Of a stretch of DNA of 64,000 bases, positions 1-10,979 are shown in pieces (the stretch's first letter is position 1; the number at the start of each line of letters is the position of its first letter). The notes beneath the pieces are model-generated. The model did not search any database and had not been told where the DNA came from. It was given only the letters and a program-made list of their open reading frames with translations. The stretch comes from Paramoeba atlantica. Its lineage: Eukaryota; Discosea. The position numbers and the translations under genes were made by a program. The stretch spans positions 310,001-374,000 of the forward strand of contig CDRNVI010000063.1 of assembly GCA_977017575.1 (NCBI GenBank). The letters are read 5' to 3'.

Positions 1-3000
1 TATAAAAGGATTTTCTATAGACGCAAATATGCAAAATTTCCTGTTGGAGTTTCTTGAATCATACTTATTCTGAAATATTTAAGAAACTACGACTTGAATT
101 GAATATAAGCTTAGTACTAACGAACAGAACTGTATTACGTTATTGTGTTATTCTCAAAGTAGAAACTGTTCCCAACAGCGAAATTTTGGCGTCTACTTCA
201 TTTAGCACATCCTTTTGGTATCTATATTTTCTTCTTCGCTCGGCATGTAACTCGGACGCTATGGAAAAAGATATTTTATTTATAAAAGGATTTTCTATAG
301 ACGCAAATAAGCAAAATCTCCTTTTGGAGTTTCTTGAATCACACTTATTCTGAAATATTTAAGAAACTACGACTTGAATTGAATATAAGCTTAGTACTAA
401 CGAACAGAAATGTATTACGTTATTGTGTTATTCTCAAAGTAGAAACTGTTCCCAACAGTGAAATTTTGGCGTCTACCTCATTTAGCACATCCTTTTGGTA
501 TCTATATTTTCTTCTTCGCTCGGCATGTAACTCGGACGCTATGGAAAAAGATATTTTATTTATAAAAGGATTTTCTATAGACGCAAATATGCAAAATTTC
601 CTGTTGGAGTTTCTTGAATCATACTTATTCTGAAATATTTAAGAAACTAGGACTTGAATTGAATATAAGCTTAGTACTAACGAACAGAACTGTATTACGT
701 TATTGTGTTATTCTCAAAGTAGAAACTGTTCCCAACAGTGAAATTTTGGCGTCTACCTCATTTAGCACATCCTTTTGGTATCTATATTTTCTTCTTCGCT
801 CGGCATGTAACTCGGACGCTATGGAAAAAGATATTTTATTTATAAAAGGATTTTCTATAGACGCAAATATGCAAAATTTCCTGTTGGAGTTTCTTGAATC
901 ATACTTATTCTGAAACATTTAAGAAACTACGACTTGAATTGAATATAAGCTTAGTACTAACGAACAGAACTGTATTACGTTATTGTGTTATTCTCAAAGT
1001 AGAAACTGTTCCCAACAGTGAAATTTTGGCGTCTACCTCATTTAGCACATCCTTTTGGTATCTATATTTTCTTCTTCGCTCGGCATGTAACTCGGACGCT
1101 ATGGAAAAAGATATTTTATTTATAAAAGGATTTTCTATAGACGCAAATATGCAAAATTTCCTGTTGGAGTTTCTTGAATCATACTTATTCTGAAATATTT
1201 AAGAAACTACGACTTGAATTGAATATAAGCTTAGTACTAACGAACAGAACTGTATTACGTTATTGTGTTATTCTCAAAGTAGAAACTGTTCCCAACAGTG
1301 AAATTTTGGCGTCTACCTCATTTAGCACATCCTTTTGGTATCTATATTTTCTTCTTCGCTCGGCATGTAACTCGGACGCTATGGAAAAAGATATTTTATT
1401 TATAAAAGGATTTTCTATAGACGCAAATATGCAAAATTTCCTGTTGGAGTTTCTTGAATCATACTTATTCTGAAATATTTAAGAAACTACGACTTGAATT
1501 GAATATAAGCTTAGTACTAACGAACAGAACTGTATTACGTTATTGTGTTATTCTCAAAGTAGAAACTGTTCCCAACAGTGAAATTTTGGCGTCTACCTCA
1601 TTTAGCACATCCTTTTGGTATCTATATTTTCTTCTTCGCTCGGCATGTAACTCGGACGCTATGGAAAAAGATATTTTATTTATAAAAGGATTTTCTATAG
1701 ACGCAAATATGCAAAATTTCCTGTTGGAGTTTCTTGAATCATACTTATTCTGAAATATTTAAGAAACTACGACTTGAATTGAATATAAGCTTAGTACTAA
1801 CGAACAGAACTGTATTACGTTATTGTGTTATTCTCAAAGTAGAAACTGTTCCCAACAGTGAAATTTTGGCGTCTACCTCATTTAGCACATCCTTTTGGTA
1901 TCTATATTTTCTTCTTCGCTCGGCATGTAACTCAGACGCTATGGAAAAAGATATTTTATTTATAAAAGGATTTTCTATAGACGCAAATAAGCAAAATTTC
2001 CTGTTGGAGTTTCTTGAATCACACTTATTCTGAAATATTTAAGAAACTACGACTTGAATTGAATATAAGCTTAGTACTAACGAACAGAACTGTATTACGT
2101 TATTGTGTTATTCTCAAAGTAGAAACTGTTCCCAACAGTGAAATTTTGGCGTCTACCTCATTTAGCACATCCTTTTGGTATCTATATTTTCTTCTTCGCT
2201 CGGCATGTAACTCGGACGCTATGGAAAAAGATATTTTATTTATAAAAGGATTTTCTATAGACGCAAATATGCAAAATTTCCTGTTGGAGTTTCTTGAATC
2301 ATACTTATTCTGAAATATTTAAGAAACTACGACTTGAATTGAATATAAGCTTAGTACTAACGAACAGAACTGTATTACGTTATTGTGTTATTCTCAAAGT
2401 AGAAACTGTTCCCAACAGTGAAATTTTGGCGTCTACCTCATTTAGCACATCCTTTTGGTATCTATATTTTCTTCTTCGCTCGGCATGTAACTCGGACGCT
2501 ATGGAAAAAGATATTTTATTTATAAAAGGATTTTCTATAGACGCAAATATGCAAAATTTCCTGTTGGAGTTTCTTGAATCATACTTATTCTGAAATATTT
2601 AAGAAACTACGACTTGAATTGAATATAAGCTTAGTACTAACGAACAGAACTGTATTACGTTATTGTGTTATTCTCAAAGTAGAAACTGTTCCCAACAGTG
2701 AAATTTTGGCGTCTACTTCATTTAGCACATCCTTTTGGTATCTATATTTTCTTCTTCGCTCGGCATGTAACTCAGACGCTATGGAAAAAGATATTTTATT
2801 TATAAAAGGATTTTCTATAGACGCAAATAAGCAAAATCTCCTTTTGGAGTTTCTTGAATCATACTTATTCTGAAATATTTAAGAAACTACGACTTGAATT
2901 GAATATAAGCTTAGTACTAACGAACAGAACTGTATTACGTTATTGTGTTATTCTCAAAGTAGAAACTGTTCCCAACAGTGAAATTTTGGCGTCTACTTCA

Positions 3001-3629
3001 TTTAGCACATCCTTTTGGTATCTATATTTTCTTCTTCGCTCGGCATGTAACTCAGACGCTATGGAAAAAGATATTTTATTTATAAAAGGATTTTCTATAG
3101 ACGCAAATAAGCAAAATCTCCTGTTGGAGTTTCTTGAATCACACTTATTCTGAAATATTTAAGAAACTACGACTTGAATTGAATATAAGCTTAGTACTAA
3201 CGAACAGAACTGTATTACGTTATTGTGTTATTCTCAAAGTAGAAACTGTTCCCAACAGTGAAATTTTGGCGTCTACCTCATTTAGCACATCCTTTTGGTA
3301 TCTATATTTTCTTCTTCGCTCGGCATGTAACTCGGACGCTATGGAAAAAGATATTTTATTTATAAAAGGATTTTCTATAGACGCAAATATGCAAAATTTC
3401 CTGTTGGAGTTTCTTGAATCATACTTATTCTGAAATATTTAAGAAACTAGGACTTGAATTGAATATAAGCTTAGTACTAACGAACAGAACTGTATTACGT
3501 TATTGTGTTATTCTCAAAGTAGAAACTGTTCCCAACAGTGAAATTTTGGCGTCTACCTCATTTAGCACATCCTTTTGGTATCTATATTTTCTTCTTCGCT
3601 CGGCATGTAACTCAGACGCTATGGAAAAA
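1..3629. repeat. 280-bp tandem satellite array (about 13 units)
   Basis: The same 280-bp unit repeats head to tail with about 1 percent divergence. It runs in from before the window and stops abruptly at 3629, where the last unit breaks off after ATGGAAAAA. Each unit holds one 99-codon plus-strand ORF whose stop lies 20 bp inside the next unit's ORF. Because 280 is not a multiple of three, the frame shifts by one each unit and no fused protein is possible. Variants are shared in a patchwork (AATAAGC or AATATGC, CTCGGACG or CTCAGACG, ACCTCA or ACTTCA), as expected from unequal exchange or gene conversion. The translated peptide resembles no family I know, and I treat the ORF as a by-product of the satellite. 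Confidence 0.97.
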
Positions 3630-3760
3630 TCAAGGAATTAGTATTTTCTAAAGCCAAGGAATATTTATTATACATGTATACTTAGAGGGATGGAGCGTGA
3701 AAAAATGTCAGTTGGACGAAGACGGGCGCACACTTTGTTGCTAAGCCATTCCAATGTATA

Positions 3761-3768
3761 AAATAAGC
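3761..3768. repeat. Left target-site duplication of the Merlin element
   Basis: AAATAAGC occurs here directly before the left terminal repeat and again at 4987-4994 directly after the right one. An exact 8-bp direct repeat at both ends fits the 8-9 bp duplications known for Merlin elements. Confidence 0.85.
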
Positions 3769-4986
3769 GGTGGAATTGAACGAAGATTGCACATTTTTTC
3801 AAAAAATACGATTTTTTTTATATATTTTTTTCGTTTCTGTTTCTTGCTAAATACATAGATTAGAGTCTTTGCTAGTATTTTTGACTTTTTTACGCTCTCA
3901 GCTACTGGTGAAATCATGATGAATGATTTGGATGATGCGTTTTGCTGCGGATGCCATGAGATGAACTGTTCTATACGTTTTCCGTTAAGTGAGGTGGGGC
4001 AATGGGATGACTTGAAGTGCCTTCACTGGCTTAAAGGGCACCATCTTGTAGCCCAACTTGTGAAGTGTGAGCGAGGCCACTCATTAACGACATGTGTTGT
4101 TCAGAATGGTCAGTGGCAGTGCCCCGTACGTACTTGTCGGGCCCGTTATTCCTTGGAATCCCCCCTTCTTCCTTCCAAGTCTAAGATCACATCAAAGCAA
4201 CTAGTCATCGCATTGATGTGCTACTCGCGTTCAATGTAGGGGAAGCACATGGCCGAAGAATGCTTGTTTTCTGAGAGGACAGCGTGCAAATTCCGACAGA
4301 CTATGGACCGCATCACTGCATGGGACCATCAATATCGACGCCTGGAGGCGAACGGTAAGATTGACTACATACAGGTTGATGAGACTTTTTTCCCCAAGAT
4401 TAAAGTCGGAGGCCCGAATCGAAACCGGAGAGTGCGTCAGGCCGGTAGCGAGGTTGCTTAAACCTTGTGTGACACAACAAGGGGCGGAAAACTTCGTGAA
4501 ATCTATGTGACACCGGTGCCAGACAAAAAAGGCTCAACTCTGGTATCCCTCGTTGAGGAAATGGCTCGCGGGCCCCGTACAAGGATATGGACAGACGGGG
4601 CGACGCACAACGCTCCTGGATTCGACGGCAAGTACCGTTGGAGTGAAGTTATTCACCGAAATGAATGGATAACTGAAGAGGGGGTGCACACTAATACTGT
4701 TGAGGGGGCGAATTCGATGCTAAAGAAAAGGTTAGTGTGTGAGGGGGGTAGTTTGGGTAGGTCAGAGTCTTCAAGAAAGGCACGACTCCGAGCCATAACT
4801 GAGAAGTGTAATGGTTCCTTACGGGTTCCAGAACAAAGCCCGTTGGTACGAGTTTTGTTGGATGTGGCGTTGTTTTGTGCGGAAATAGTCTTATGTTCGT
4901 AGTTTTGATTTTCTTTGGAATTCGTTGATTTTTAGTTACTTTTAGGATTTTTTTTGAAAAGTGTGCAAACTTCGTTCAATCTGACC
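3769..4986 (+). mobile_element. Merlin-type DNA transposon, 1218 bp
   Basis: The ends are inverted repeats of about 40 bp. The left end begins GGTGGAATTGAACGAAG and the reverse complement of the right end begins GGTCAGATTGAACGAAG; both run on into GCACA and an A/T-rich tract. An exact 8-bp target duplication flanks them. The interior carries one transposase reading frame of the IS1595/Merlin type. Length, terminal repeats, duplication size and protein all agree with Merlin. The intact duplication and matching termini suggest a fairly recent insertion, although the transposase has two in-frame stops. Confidence 0.9.
3916..4902 (+). pseudogene. Merlin/IS1595-family transposase, two in-frame stops
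   Basis: One frame runs from the ATG at 3916 to a stop at 4902 and is broken only by TAG at 4237 and TAA at 4459. The N-terminal part is a Cys-rich zinc-ribbon-like region (C..H..C at 3950-3990 and paired cysteines near 4066-4140), as in IS1595-type transposases. A DDE core follows: VDE with its Asp at 4378, WTDGATHN with its Asp at 4594, and HTNTVEG with its Glu at 4702. The spacing and the WTDGA..N / HTN..EG motifs are diagnostic. Everything else is in frame, so it is either a young pseudogene or read through by suppression, which nothing here supports. Tail residues after about 4740 look less conserved. Confidence 0.85.
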
Positions 4987-4994
4987 AAATAAGC
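4987..4994. repeat. Right target-site duplication of the Merlin element
   Basis: AAATAAGC, identical to 3761-3768 and directly outside the right terminal repeat. Confidence 0.85.
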
Positions 4995-5035
4995 ATTCAA
5001 AATTTAATAATATTGAATAATCATTCAAAATTTCG

Positions 5036-5832
5036 GCGTAGGAGAATCGGACGAAAAGTGTAGGAGAAACTGAAGAAATTTTCGGTTTAAAAAAATCAGA
5101 TTTTTTTCAATATTTCAATTCCTTGATTGTAGAAAATACTTCTCCAGAGATTTTATTTGTGTTCTCTCGAGTTCGCTATTCTTTTCGTCATTTTTAGTAA
5201 TTTAGTCTATCTTTCCATGCCTTGAAGGGAGTGTGTTGGGTTTTCTTGTCGGCAAAAGCTAACGATAAGTAATATTTCAACTTGGACTGAAAAGCAGTGC
5301 GTGGAGTGGCTACAAAACCGTAAGTTGGTGGCGCAAAAGGTCGTATGTTGCAAACAAAATCACACGAGTGACCACACTATGGAAATCAAGGTGAAAAATG
5401 ATGGGCAGGGCGCAGCGAAGCGCTAAACAAACATTGGAGTACATAGTACCTTACGTTCGGGGAAATAGACGTGAGGGGTCTGTTGTAGAGAGGGAGCTCA
5501 GTGAGAAAATTATTGTATCACTACGTCAGTGGATTGATTCATGGCAACTTGTCATGTCCGTCGACGTGCCCGACAAAGAGGGAACGTCCACTCGATGCAG
5601 TGTGACGAATCGCTTTTCTCGGTTTGGAAATGTCACCGATATGTGTGCGTGTTCTGCTAACCTACAAGTACTAAGCTTCTCTGTAGAGTGTTGGGAAGAG
5701 TTGAGCTGTCATCGGGTGAAGTGGACACTGAAGATAGACCATAGCCCTGCTTTCTTACACGATATCCCCTTCCATTCACAGGTTGGAGTGCTTAAATCCG
5801 ACAAGCGGATCTTTTCCTGCGAAAAATACTAA
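5036..5832 (+). mobile_element. Possible second, diverged Merlin-like remnant
   Basis: A frame at about 5277-5420 reads WTEKQCVEWLQNRKLVAQ followed by a Cys/His pair. This parallels the Merlin transposase segment WDDLKCLHWLKGHHLVAQ at about 4004-4057. The frame then breaks, and an open 144-codon stretch (5398-5832, another frame) follows that resembles nothing I recognise. No DDE motifs or paired terminal repeats could be found. It is probably an old related copy whose catalytic part was lost, but the evidence is one short alignment. Confidence 0.4.
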
Positions 5833-6305
5833 TTAATAGCAAGTCCATGTCCTTGCTCACCTCAACAAAATTGTGTCATGAGGAGCGTAAACAAAGCATC
5901 AGGAAAATGTATTAAACGAAGTAGAGATAAAACCTTTTTCCCAACTTGTCTAAGCCTGCCATATGAAAGCTCTACAATACAATTACACCACTGTGCACCG
6001 TAACCGTAGCGGGGCACACTACTGGTGATAATATAGTAATAATGTAAGACAATGTACATTTATTAGAAGAAACCAACCTCCAAACACTTAATCGGAGTAG
6101 TATACACATAAGTCACAAAAGTACGATAAAGTTTTTCCTATAGAAGTCCCTTTTAGGTCAACAAACGAAGGACTCTGGAAATTACATTCAAGGTGAACGA
6201 TCTCTGAAATATTAATTAACCTTTAAGGAACGTTAGTCAACGAAAAAAAGAAATAAATACGCCAACTAGTTCTGGAACTAATCGTCCCTTCCATTTCGCA
6301 AAACG
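5833..6305. other. Intergenic, downstream of MATE gene 1
   Basis: A/T-rich sequence between the remnant and the 3' end of the minus-strand MATE gene. I see no gene, RNA or clear repeat in it. It probably holds the 3' untranslated region. Confidence 0.5.
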
Positions 6306-7892
6306 TTACGAAGAAATCTCGATGCCTTTCTTTTCTCGGCCATTCCCTCCCAATATTCGCTCACTATGCCGAATCCTTTCCATGGCCTTTGATTCCGCGT
6401 GTTCCCACCGTACGCGTTGGAAGAACACAACATAACCTAATGCACCGCCAATGAGACCTAACACTGGGCCAAGCCATAAGCCACGAAACCTCATCCCTAG
6501 CTTGAAGGCAAACACCCACCCGAGAGGCACACCAATAGCATAAGCAGCAAACAGAAAATAAAATCCGTACTTTGGGTAACCCATTCCTTTCACGATTCCG
6601 TTGCATACGCAAAGGATGGAGTCAAGAATGTGAAAAACAATCAGCAACGGCATTACTTCACGATACAAACGCAAGAGTTCAGGATCACCATTAAAGAATC
6701 CGGGTACAACGTCCTGAGTAAACCACAATACAACAATATCGACAGTTGCTACGCCAGCCATAAGAATTGAAGTTGCTAATGCAGCTCGTCGCGCTTTTGG
6801 AATATTGCGGGCACCGAGAGCATTGCCGACCGTAATACTGACCGCGACGTTAAGTCCAAGGGGAAGCATATACAGAAGGGATAACACCTGCATACAAATA
6901 GACATGGTATCAAGTGTTTCCACACCGAGACGTCCGGAAGCTAATCCATTAAGTTCAAAGACTCCCCACTCAAGGAAGAGCATTAGGGCACTTGGAATGC
7001 CCAGTAACAAGAATTGTTTCCAATCCTTAAATGCCGCGAAACTGAATCCGTGCCATAATCCTCGATGCAGACTACCTCGTAAAGCAATGTAGCCCACCGT
7101 AAAAATCACCATGCCTAGGAAAAACATTGTGATTGTTAACGGACATCCTGCGATTCCTTGTTCTTGTATCAGACCATAAAACATAAAAGGACTCAGGCCC
7201 GTGAGCAAAATGGACACAAGAACTACGGCGGTCAAATTGTGCACACACATCAGAAACTTTCTCAGCACTTCATAGAAGATGCAAAGTGGAAGATTTGCCA
7301 GGTTGTACAGGATGTACGTACCAGCCATAGCGGCAACTTCTGGCTTCTGTCCTGTCAAACGCAACACTGGATCTGCAAAAACCCAAACTGCTGTTATTGG
7401 AATAGTAAGGAGGAGTAGAATCAGGATTGCACGCTGCACATACAACATGATGAGGGGACTCTTTGGGTCTGCCCCATGGGCTTGAAACAGTAGTGTATCT
7501 AACGCATTGGCCATGCCGAATATAACAGAAAATCCGAAACAGTTACAATACATGATACCCATGCTAGCCCCGGCCAATGCCTCTACACCAAGCATTGTTC
7601 CTGCGTAACGGAGTGCGATTTGAAAAACTGCAAGTTGGCTGAAATAGCTGATGCATATGGGAAGCGCAATGTACAATAAATTCCAGGCTGTGCGCCATAA
7701 GGATTCAGGCGCGGGCGGAGGAACGCTGATTTCTTCTTCTGGCACTTTTTTTAGTGCCTCCGCCGATACTTCTGAAATCGAAGCTGGTGGAGCTTCTGGT
7801 TTGCTAAAAGAAAATATTGGACTTCCTACACTCATGAGTTCTAATTCATGAGGGAGGCTACCACATGTGAAAAACTCGTGTCCTGCACTCAT
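6306..7892 (-). CDS. MATE-family multidrug/organic-cation antiporter, copy 1
   Basis: 528 residues with about twelve hydrophobic segments, the usual size and topology of MATE (SLC47/DTX-like) exporters, which move organic cations or metabolites against H+ or Na+. Family signatures visible are NALDTLLFQAHGA in the first half, PSALMLFLEWGVFE at the start of the second lobe and ITVGNALGAR later. The ORF is open upstream to 8039. I chose the ATG at 7892 because the paralogue at 14290 starts with the same peptide (MSAGH.F.TCGSLPHE) and the upstream residues have no counterpart there. The C-terminal tail is charged and cytosolic. The gene shares long stretches of identical DNA with its paralogue 6.4 kb away (for example 7041-7200 and 13466-13625), broken by divergent blocks. 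Substrate cannot be inferred. Confidence 0.93.
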   Translation of the reverse strand: MSAGHEFFTCGSLPHELELMSVGSPIFSFSKPEAPPASISEVSAEALKKVPEEEISVPPPAPESLWRTAWNLLYIALPICISYFSQLAVFQIALRYAGTMLGVEALAGASMGIMYCNCFGFSVIFGMANALDTLLFQAHGADPKSPLIMLYVQRAILILLLLTIPITAVWVFADPVLRLTGQKPEVAAMAGTYILYNLANLPLCIFYEVLRKFLMCVHNLTAVVLVSILLTGLSPFMFYGLIQEQGIAGCPLTITMFFLGMVIFTVGYIALRGSLHRGLWHGFSFAAFKDWKQFLLLGIPSALMLFLEWGVFELNGLASGRLGVETLDTMSICMQVLSLLYMLPLGLNVAVSITVGNALGARNIPKARRAALATSILMAGVATVDIVVLWFTQDVVPGFFNGDPELLRLYREVMPLLIVFHILDSILCVCNGIVKGMGYPKYGFYFLFAAYAIGVPLGWVFAFKLGMRFRGLWLGPVLGLIGGALGYVVFFQRVRWEHAESKAMERIRHSERILGGNGREKKGIEISS

Positions 7893-8480
7893 GTCGTGAG
7901 AATTTCTTAGAATACGAAGTAATACTGAACAAGAAAATGAAAGAGTGGTGCTATAAAAAGAAGCTATAAAATTCATTACTATGACCCTCTTTAATATGCA
8001 TACGTTTTTGGGATTTGTGCATACAAATTGTATTAACAAATTGTAGGGGGAAAAGAAAAAAGTGTGAAATGTGATGCCCCCTTTAAAAAAATCAGAAAAA
8101 AAATCAGGTGCCGCGAAGCTCTGTCAAAAGTCGGGACCATTAAAATAGTCGGGACCCTAGATCCCGCAATGCGTGGAAAAGGAAAAAAAGAAAGTTTGAG
8201 CATTCTTTTGCTTATATAGGCCAACATAGAAAATCATATGCGCATCTGGACAGTATCCGCATATTTTCCTTACCTTGCATTTCAGCTATATAACTGTATA
8301 GTTTTGAGGGACGTCTGGTACATCAATGGTATACACTTCTAACTCGCTCTAACCTTGGACTCTAGAATCTCTGAAATATAGCGGGAAATGCTAGTCAAAG
8401 CAAGATTCTTCTCTTTCTGTACATGTTGATCTCAACATTTTTTACTCCTGCGCACTCACAGTGACTTCTCATTAATTTAA
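7893..8480. other. Upstream region of MATE gene 1
   Basis: A/T-rich DNA 5' of the minus-strand MATE gene. No conserved motif, RNA gene or repeat was recognised. Any trans-splice acceptor would lie in the first few hundred bases, but no single site stands out. Confidence 0.4.
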
Positions 8481-8702
8481 ACATCGGGCATAAAATGTGG
8501 ACACCGGACGCTGGAATGCAACCACTGCCAGACGTCCTTTGCCCCACGAGCGAAACAGACATCCTTATGTTATAAGTGTCATCGACTTGGCCTTGTTGGC
8601 GCGAACTGCCCGAATAATGAAACTTCAAATTTTTCCTCTAATTCGGTTTTTCGGTCAGGGCGTCAGCCGTCTCATAGATATCATCCGTCTCACGTCGGAT
8701 AA
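8481..8702 (+). other. Short Cys-rich open stretch with zinc-knuckle-like spacing
   Basis: An open plus-strand frame without an early ATG contains CGHRTLECNHC and then CYKC..G..G.NC, spacing reminiscent of nucleic-acid-binding zinc knuckles. It stops at 8700-8702 and nothing conserved flanks it. It may be a fragment of an old retroelement or of a host RNA-binding protein. Treated as a remnant. Confidence 0.3.
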
Positions 8703-8997
8703 TGGGGTATCTTGGGTATATTGATCCATGCGTAGCTACATTTAATAGTGGCATTTTAAAGGATTACTCATTTGTCTCCCCCAATAGTGATTCACAGTCC
8801 GTTCAGAACACAGAGGAACCGATCAAAAATTCTTTTGAGAACGGAGCAAAAGGTTGCAAACGCCAGTTCAAGCAAGAAGCTAAATTCTTTTGGGTTTACA
8901 GTCTCTCGTCCTACAGTCTCTAGACCAGAAAAAGATGAATAAATTGAGGCGCGCTATCGCCAATAAAGTATTCACAAGATTAATACTTATTTATCTA

Positions 8998-9139
8998 CAC
9001 GTGAGGGGCTGCGGGTAAGATCTCTCGTGATCTCGCGTGATCTCGTTTTGAGGTCGTCCAACCACTCTACCGAGCCAAATTCGCTCTCGAGAGATCTCAC
9101 GTGATCTGGTATTGGGCCTCACCCGCAGCCCCTCACGTG
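8998..9139. mobile_element. 142-bp palindromic MITE with TA target site
   Basis: The two ends are exact inverted repeats (CACGTGAGGGGCTGCGGGT and its complement) and inner sequence (GAGATCTC, GTGATCT) also folds back. TA lies directly outside both ends (8996-8997 and 9140-9141), consistent with a Tc1/mariner-type or similar TA target. Related single ends occur near 51149 (minus orientation) and 53411. Confidence 0.8.
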
Positions 9140-9146
9140 TATCATA

Positions 9147-9437
9147 ATTGCGGTGGTTGTATAACTACCGCTCTACCCTCGATTATTAAAAAAAAGTGAA
9201 GAAAAACAGTGAAAATATAAAGAGAAACAAGATAATACAATAGAAGAAAAAAATATAAAAGGGGGCTCCGGTGGTCCAAAACTCCATGGGGGGGGGGCAT
9301 ACGTCGCGATTTTGTTTCGAATTTTTTGCTTTTCAAAATCGAGCGCAGGGAAGTGTTAGAGTATGCCGCGGCGATAATTTCCCCCCCCCCACCTGGGGGT
9401 ACCCCCCTGGTACGCGCACGAGGGATCCGACAAGGGT
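9147..9437 (+). repeat. Hairpin-ended G-rich dispersed repeat, copy A
   Basis: Begins ATTGCGGTGGTTGTATAACTAC, a 22-bp hairpin, followed by CCCTCGATTATT, an A-rich stretch and the conserved block GGGGGCTCCGGTGGTCCAAAA, then a G/C-tract. The far part (GTATGCCGCGGCGAT to GATCCGACAAGG) matches copies E and F. Each copy has the same sharp end at the hairpin, while the other end is variable. No ORF of its own. Confidence 0.75.
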
Positions 9438-9911
9438 GAGTCTGTAGTTAGTATCTGTAGATATGTGCGGGTTTCTGTGAATGTGGGCTGCTGTGATTCG
9501 CTGTGAGTAGCTGTGAGTATTTTTTTTTCGTCGGAAGACCCCGAAAGACTGGAAGAGGCACTTCAAAAGATTGGTGATGCTTAATGGCTTAGGGGATAGT
9601 AAACCGACTACGGGGAGTTGCATAAATGATTGTAATTATATAAGAAAAAACTTTTTGATGACCAGAAGTAATTAGGATTTATGCGAATCTATGACTAAAT
9701 TCATTGATTTTCTATTAAATAAATTTGTACTCCAAAAAGGTATTGTCGTATCGTACCATTTTCCTATTTAAAACATTCCTATTAAAACGGTAATCTTGGC
9801 AAGTAAGCATGATCGATAAACAAAAGCTACTGAGTATTGTTTTCATCTTCTAAATTGCTGATTTGAATTTCCGCGTTCCTTTTCCGAGAAAAGGATATAT
9901 TTTTTCTTTTT

Positions 9912-10010
9912 TAGGCTCTTCGTTAAATGCGGTGGTAGTTTTTAACGCGAAGCGCGCAGCATGAGTGACTTCTAAGCTGAAAACAACCACCGCGTTTAAC
10001 GAAGCCACTA
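9912..10010. mobile_element. About 100-bp foldback MITE, copy 1
   Basis: Inverted ends TAGGCTCTTCGTTAAATGCGG and CGCGTTTAACGAAGCCACTA enclose a small centre with GCGAAGCGCG. The element can fold almost end to end. Two more copies lie at 10641-10734 and 39959-40040. Copies 1 and 2 lie on either side of a hairpin-ended repeat. No clear target duplication. Confidence 0.75.
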
Positions 10011-10022
10011 AAAAATAACTTT

Positions 10023-10640
10023 ATTGCGGTGGTTGTATAACTACCGCTCTACCCTCGATTATTGCAAAAAAGGTGAACAAAAAAAGTGATAATATACACT
10101 ACATAAAGAGGTAAACAGTAGTATAATAATAGAAAAATATATAAAAGGGGTTCCGGTGGTCTAAAAATTTTCAAAAAAAATCGGACCCTTGGGGGGTCCA
10201 TGGGGGGGGCATGGGGGGGCATACCGCACGAATTTGATTCGAAAAAATTATTTTTCGAATAAAATGCGCAGAAGCGGTAGCCGGGGGCTTGGCGCGTATT
10301 TTCCACCCACCTACCCGGGGGTTGAAAAAAAATTCAATTTGACGAAAAAAATGAAAAAAAAAACTATTTTTCCAAAATCGTTTCCCTTATTGTATTTTGA
10401 GAGTTCGGGACGTATACTAGCTTTCTGCGCCGTTGTTTTCGAAAGATAACCCATCTATGAGCCGTGGTGCGCTTGCCAGAATGGCCCTTTTTGGACCAAA
10501 AAAAGCCAAAAAGTATTTTTCGTACCCAAAGGGGTCTTTTTGTGTCGGAAGAATGGTGTGGTTGGATTCGCATTATATACCCAATACGTTTGGTAGCTTT
10601 AAATTCATGCCTACGAGTCATTTCCCACACGCAAATTTAT
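10023..10640 (+). repeat. Hairpin-ended dispersed repeat, copy B
   Basis: Starts with the same hairpin (ATTGCGGTGGTTGTA) as copy A and carries GGTTCCGGTGGTC and a G-tract. It continues into a distal part (about 10380-10640) that matches the inverse of 38430-38700, including CATGCCTACGAG and TTTCCCACACGC. It is cut off by MITE copy 2 at 10641. It contains no convincing ORF. Confidence 0.7.
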
Positions 10641-10734
10641 GCTCTTCATTAAACGCGGTGGTTGTTTTCAACTTAGAAGTCACTCATGCCGCGCTTCGCG
10701 TTGAAAACTATCACCGCGTTTAACGAAGAGCCTA
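10641..10734. mobile_element. Foldback MITE, copy 2
   Basis: GCTCTTCATTAAACGCGG at one end and CGCGTTTAACGAAGAGCC at the other; the centre matches copy 1 in inverse orientation. It abuts the hairpin-ended repeat copy B. Confidence 0.75.
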
Positions 10735-10979
10735 AAAAGGAAAATATATTTCTGGGTTTTTTTCCATGCTTTATTCGATGCGCCTAACAACAACAATCGC
10801 TGGAATAGAGAGAAGAACAGCTTCTAGGTTCATCTCTGAAGACTAGAAGCTAACTTCTTGGCTCGTCTTCAGAGTGTAGATGAAGTAAGCAAGGGGATCT
10901 AGGTCCTTCCAGCGCGTAATACTGAGGAAATATTCGGCGTGTAGTCCTTTCTATAATATTCATCTATAATAATCATTCC

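Noticed and set aside
1-3629. CRISPR-like array
   Set aside because: Units are contiguous with no spacers, and the genes around are eukaryotic.
54-3641. Thirteen near-identical 99-codon ORFs as a gene family
   Set aside because: They are the same frame of one tandem satellite unit, overlap each other, and have no recognised domain or separate regulatory sequence.
9400-9520. Tandem GCTGTGA repeat as a microsatellite gene-control element
   Set aside because: Only four loosely spaced copies, within a decayed repeat; no evidence for function.
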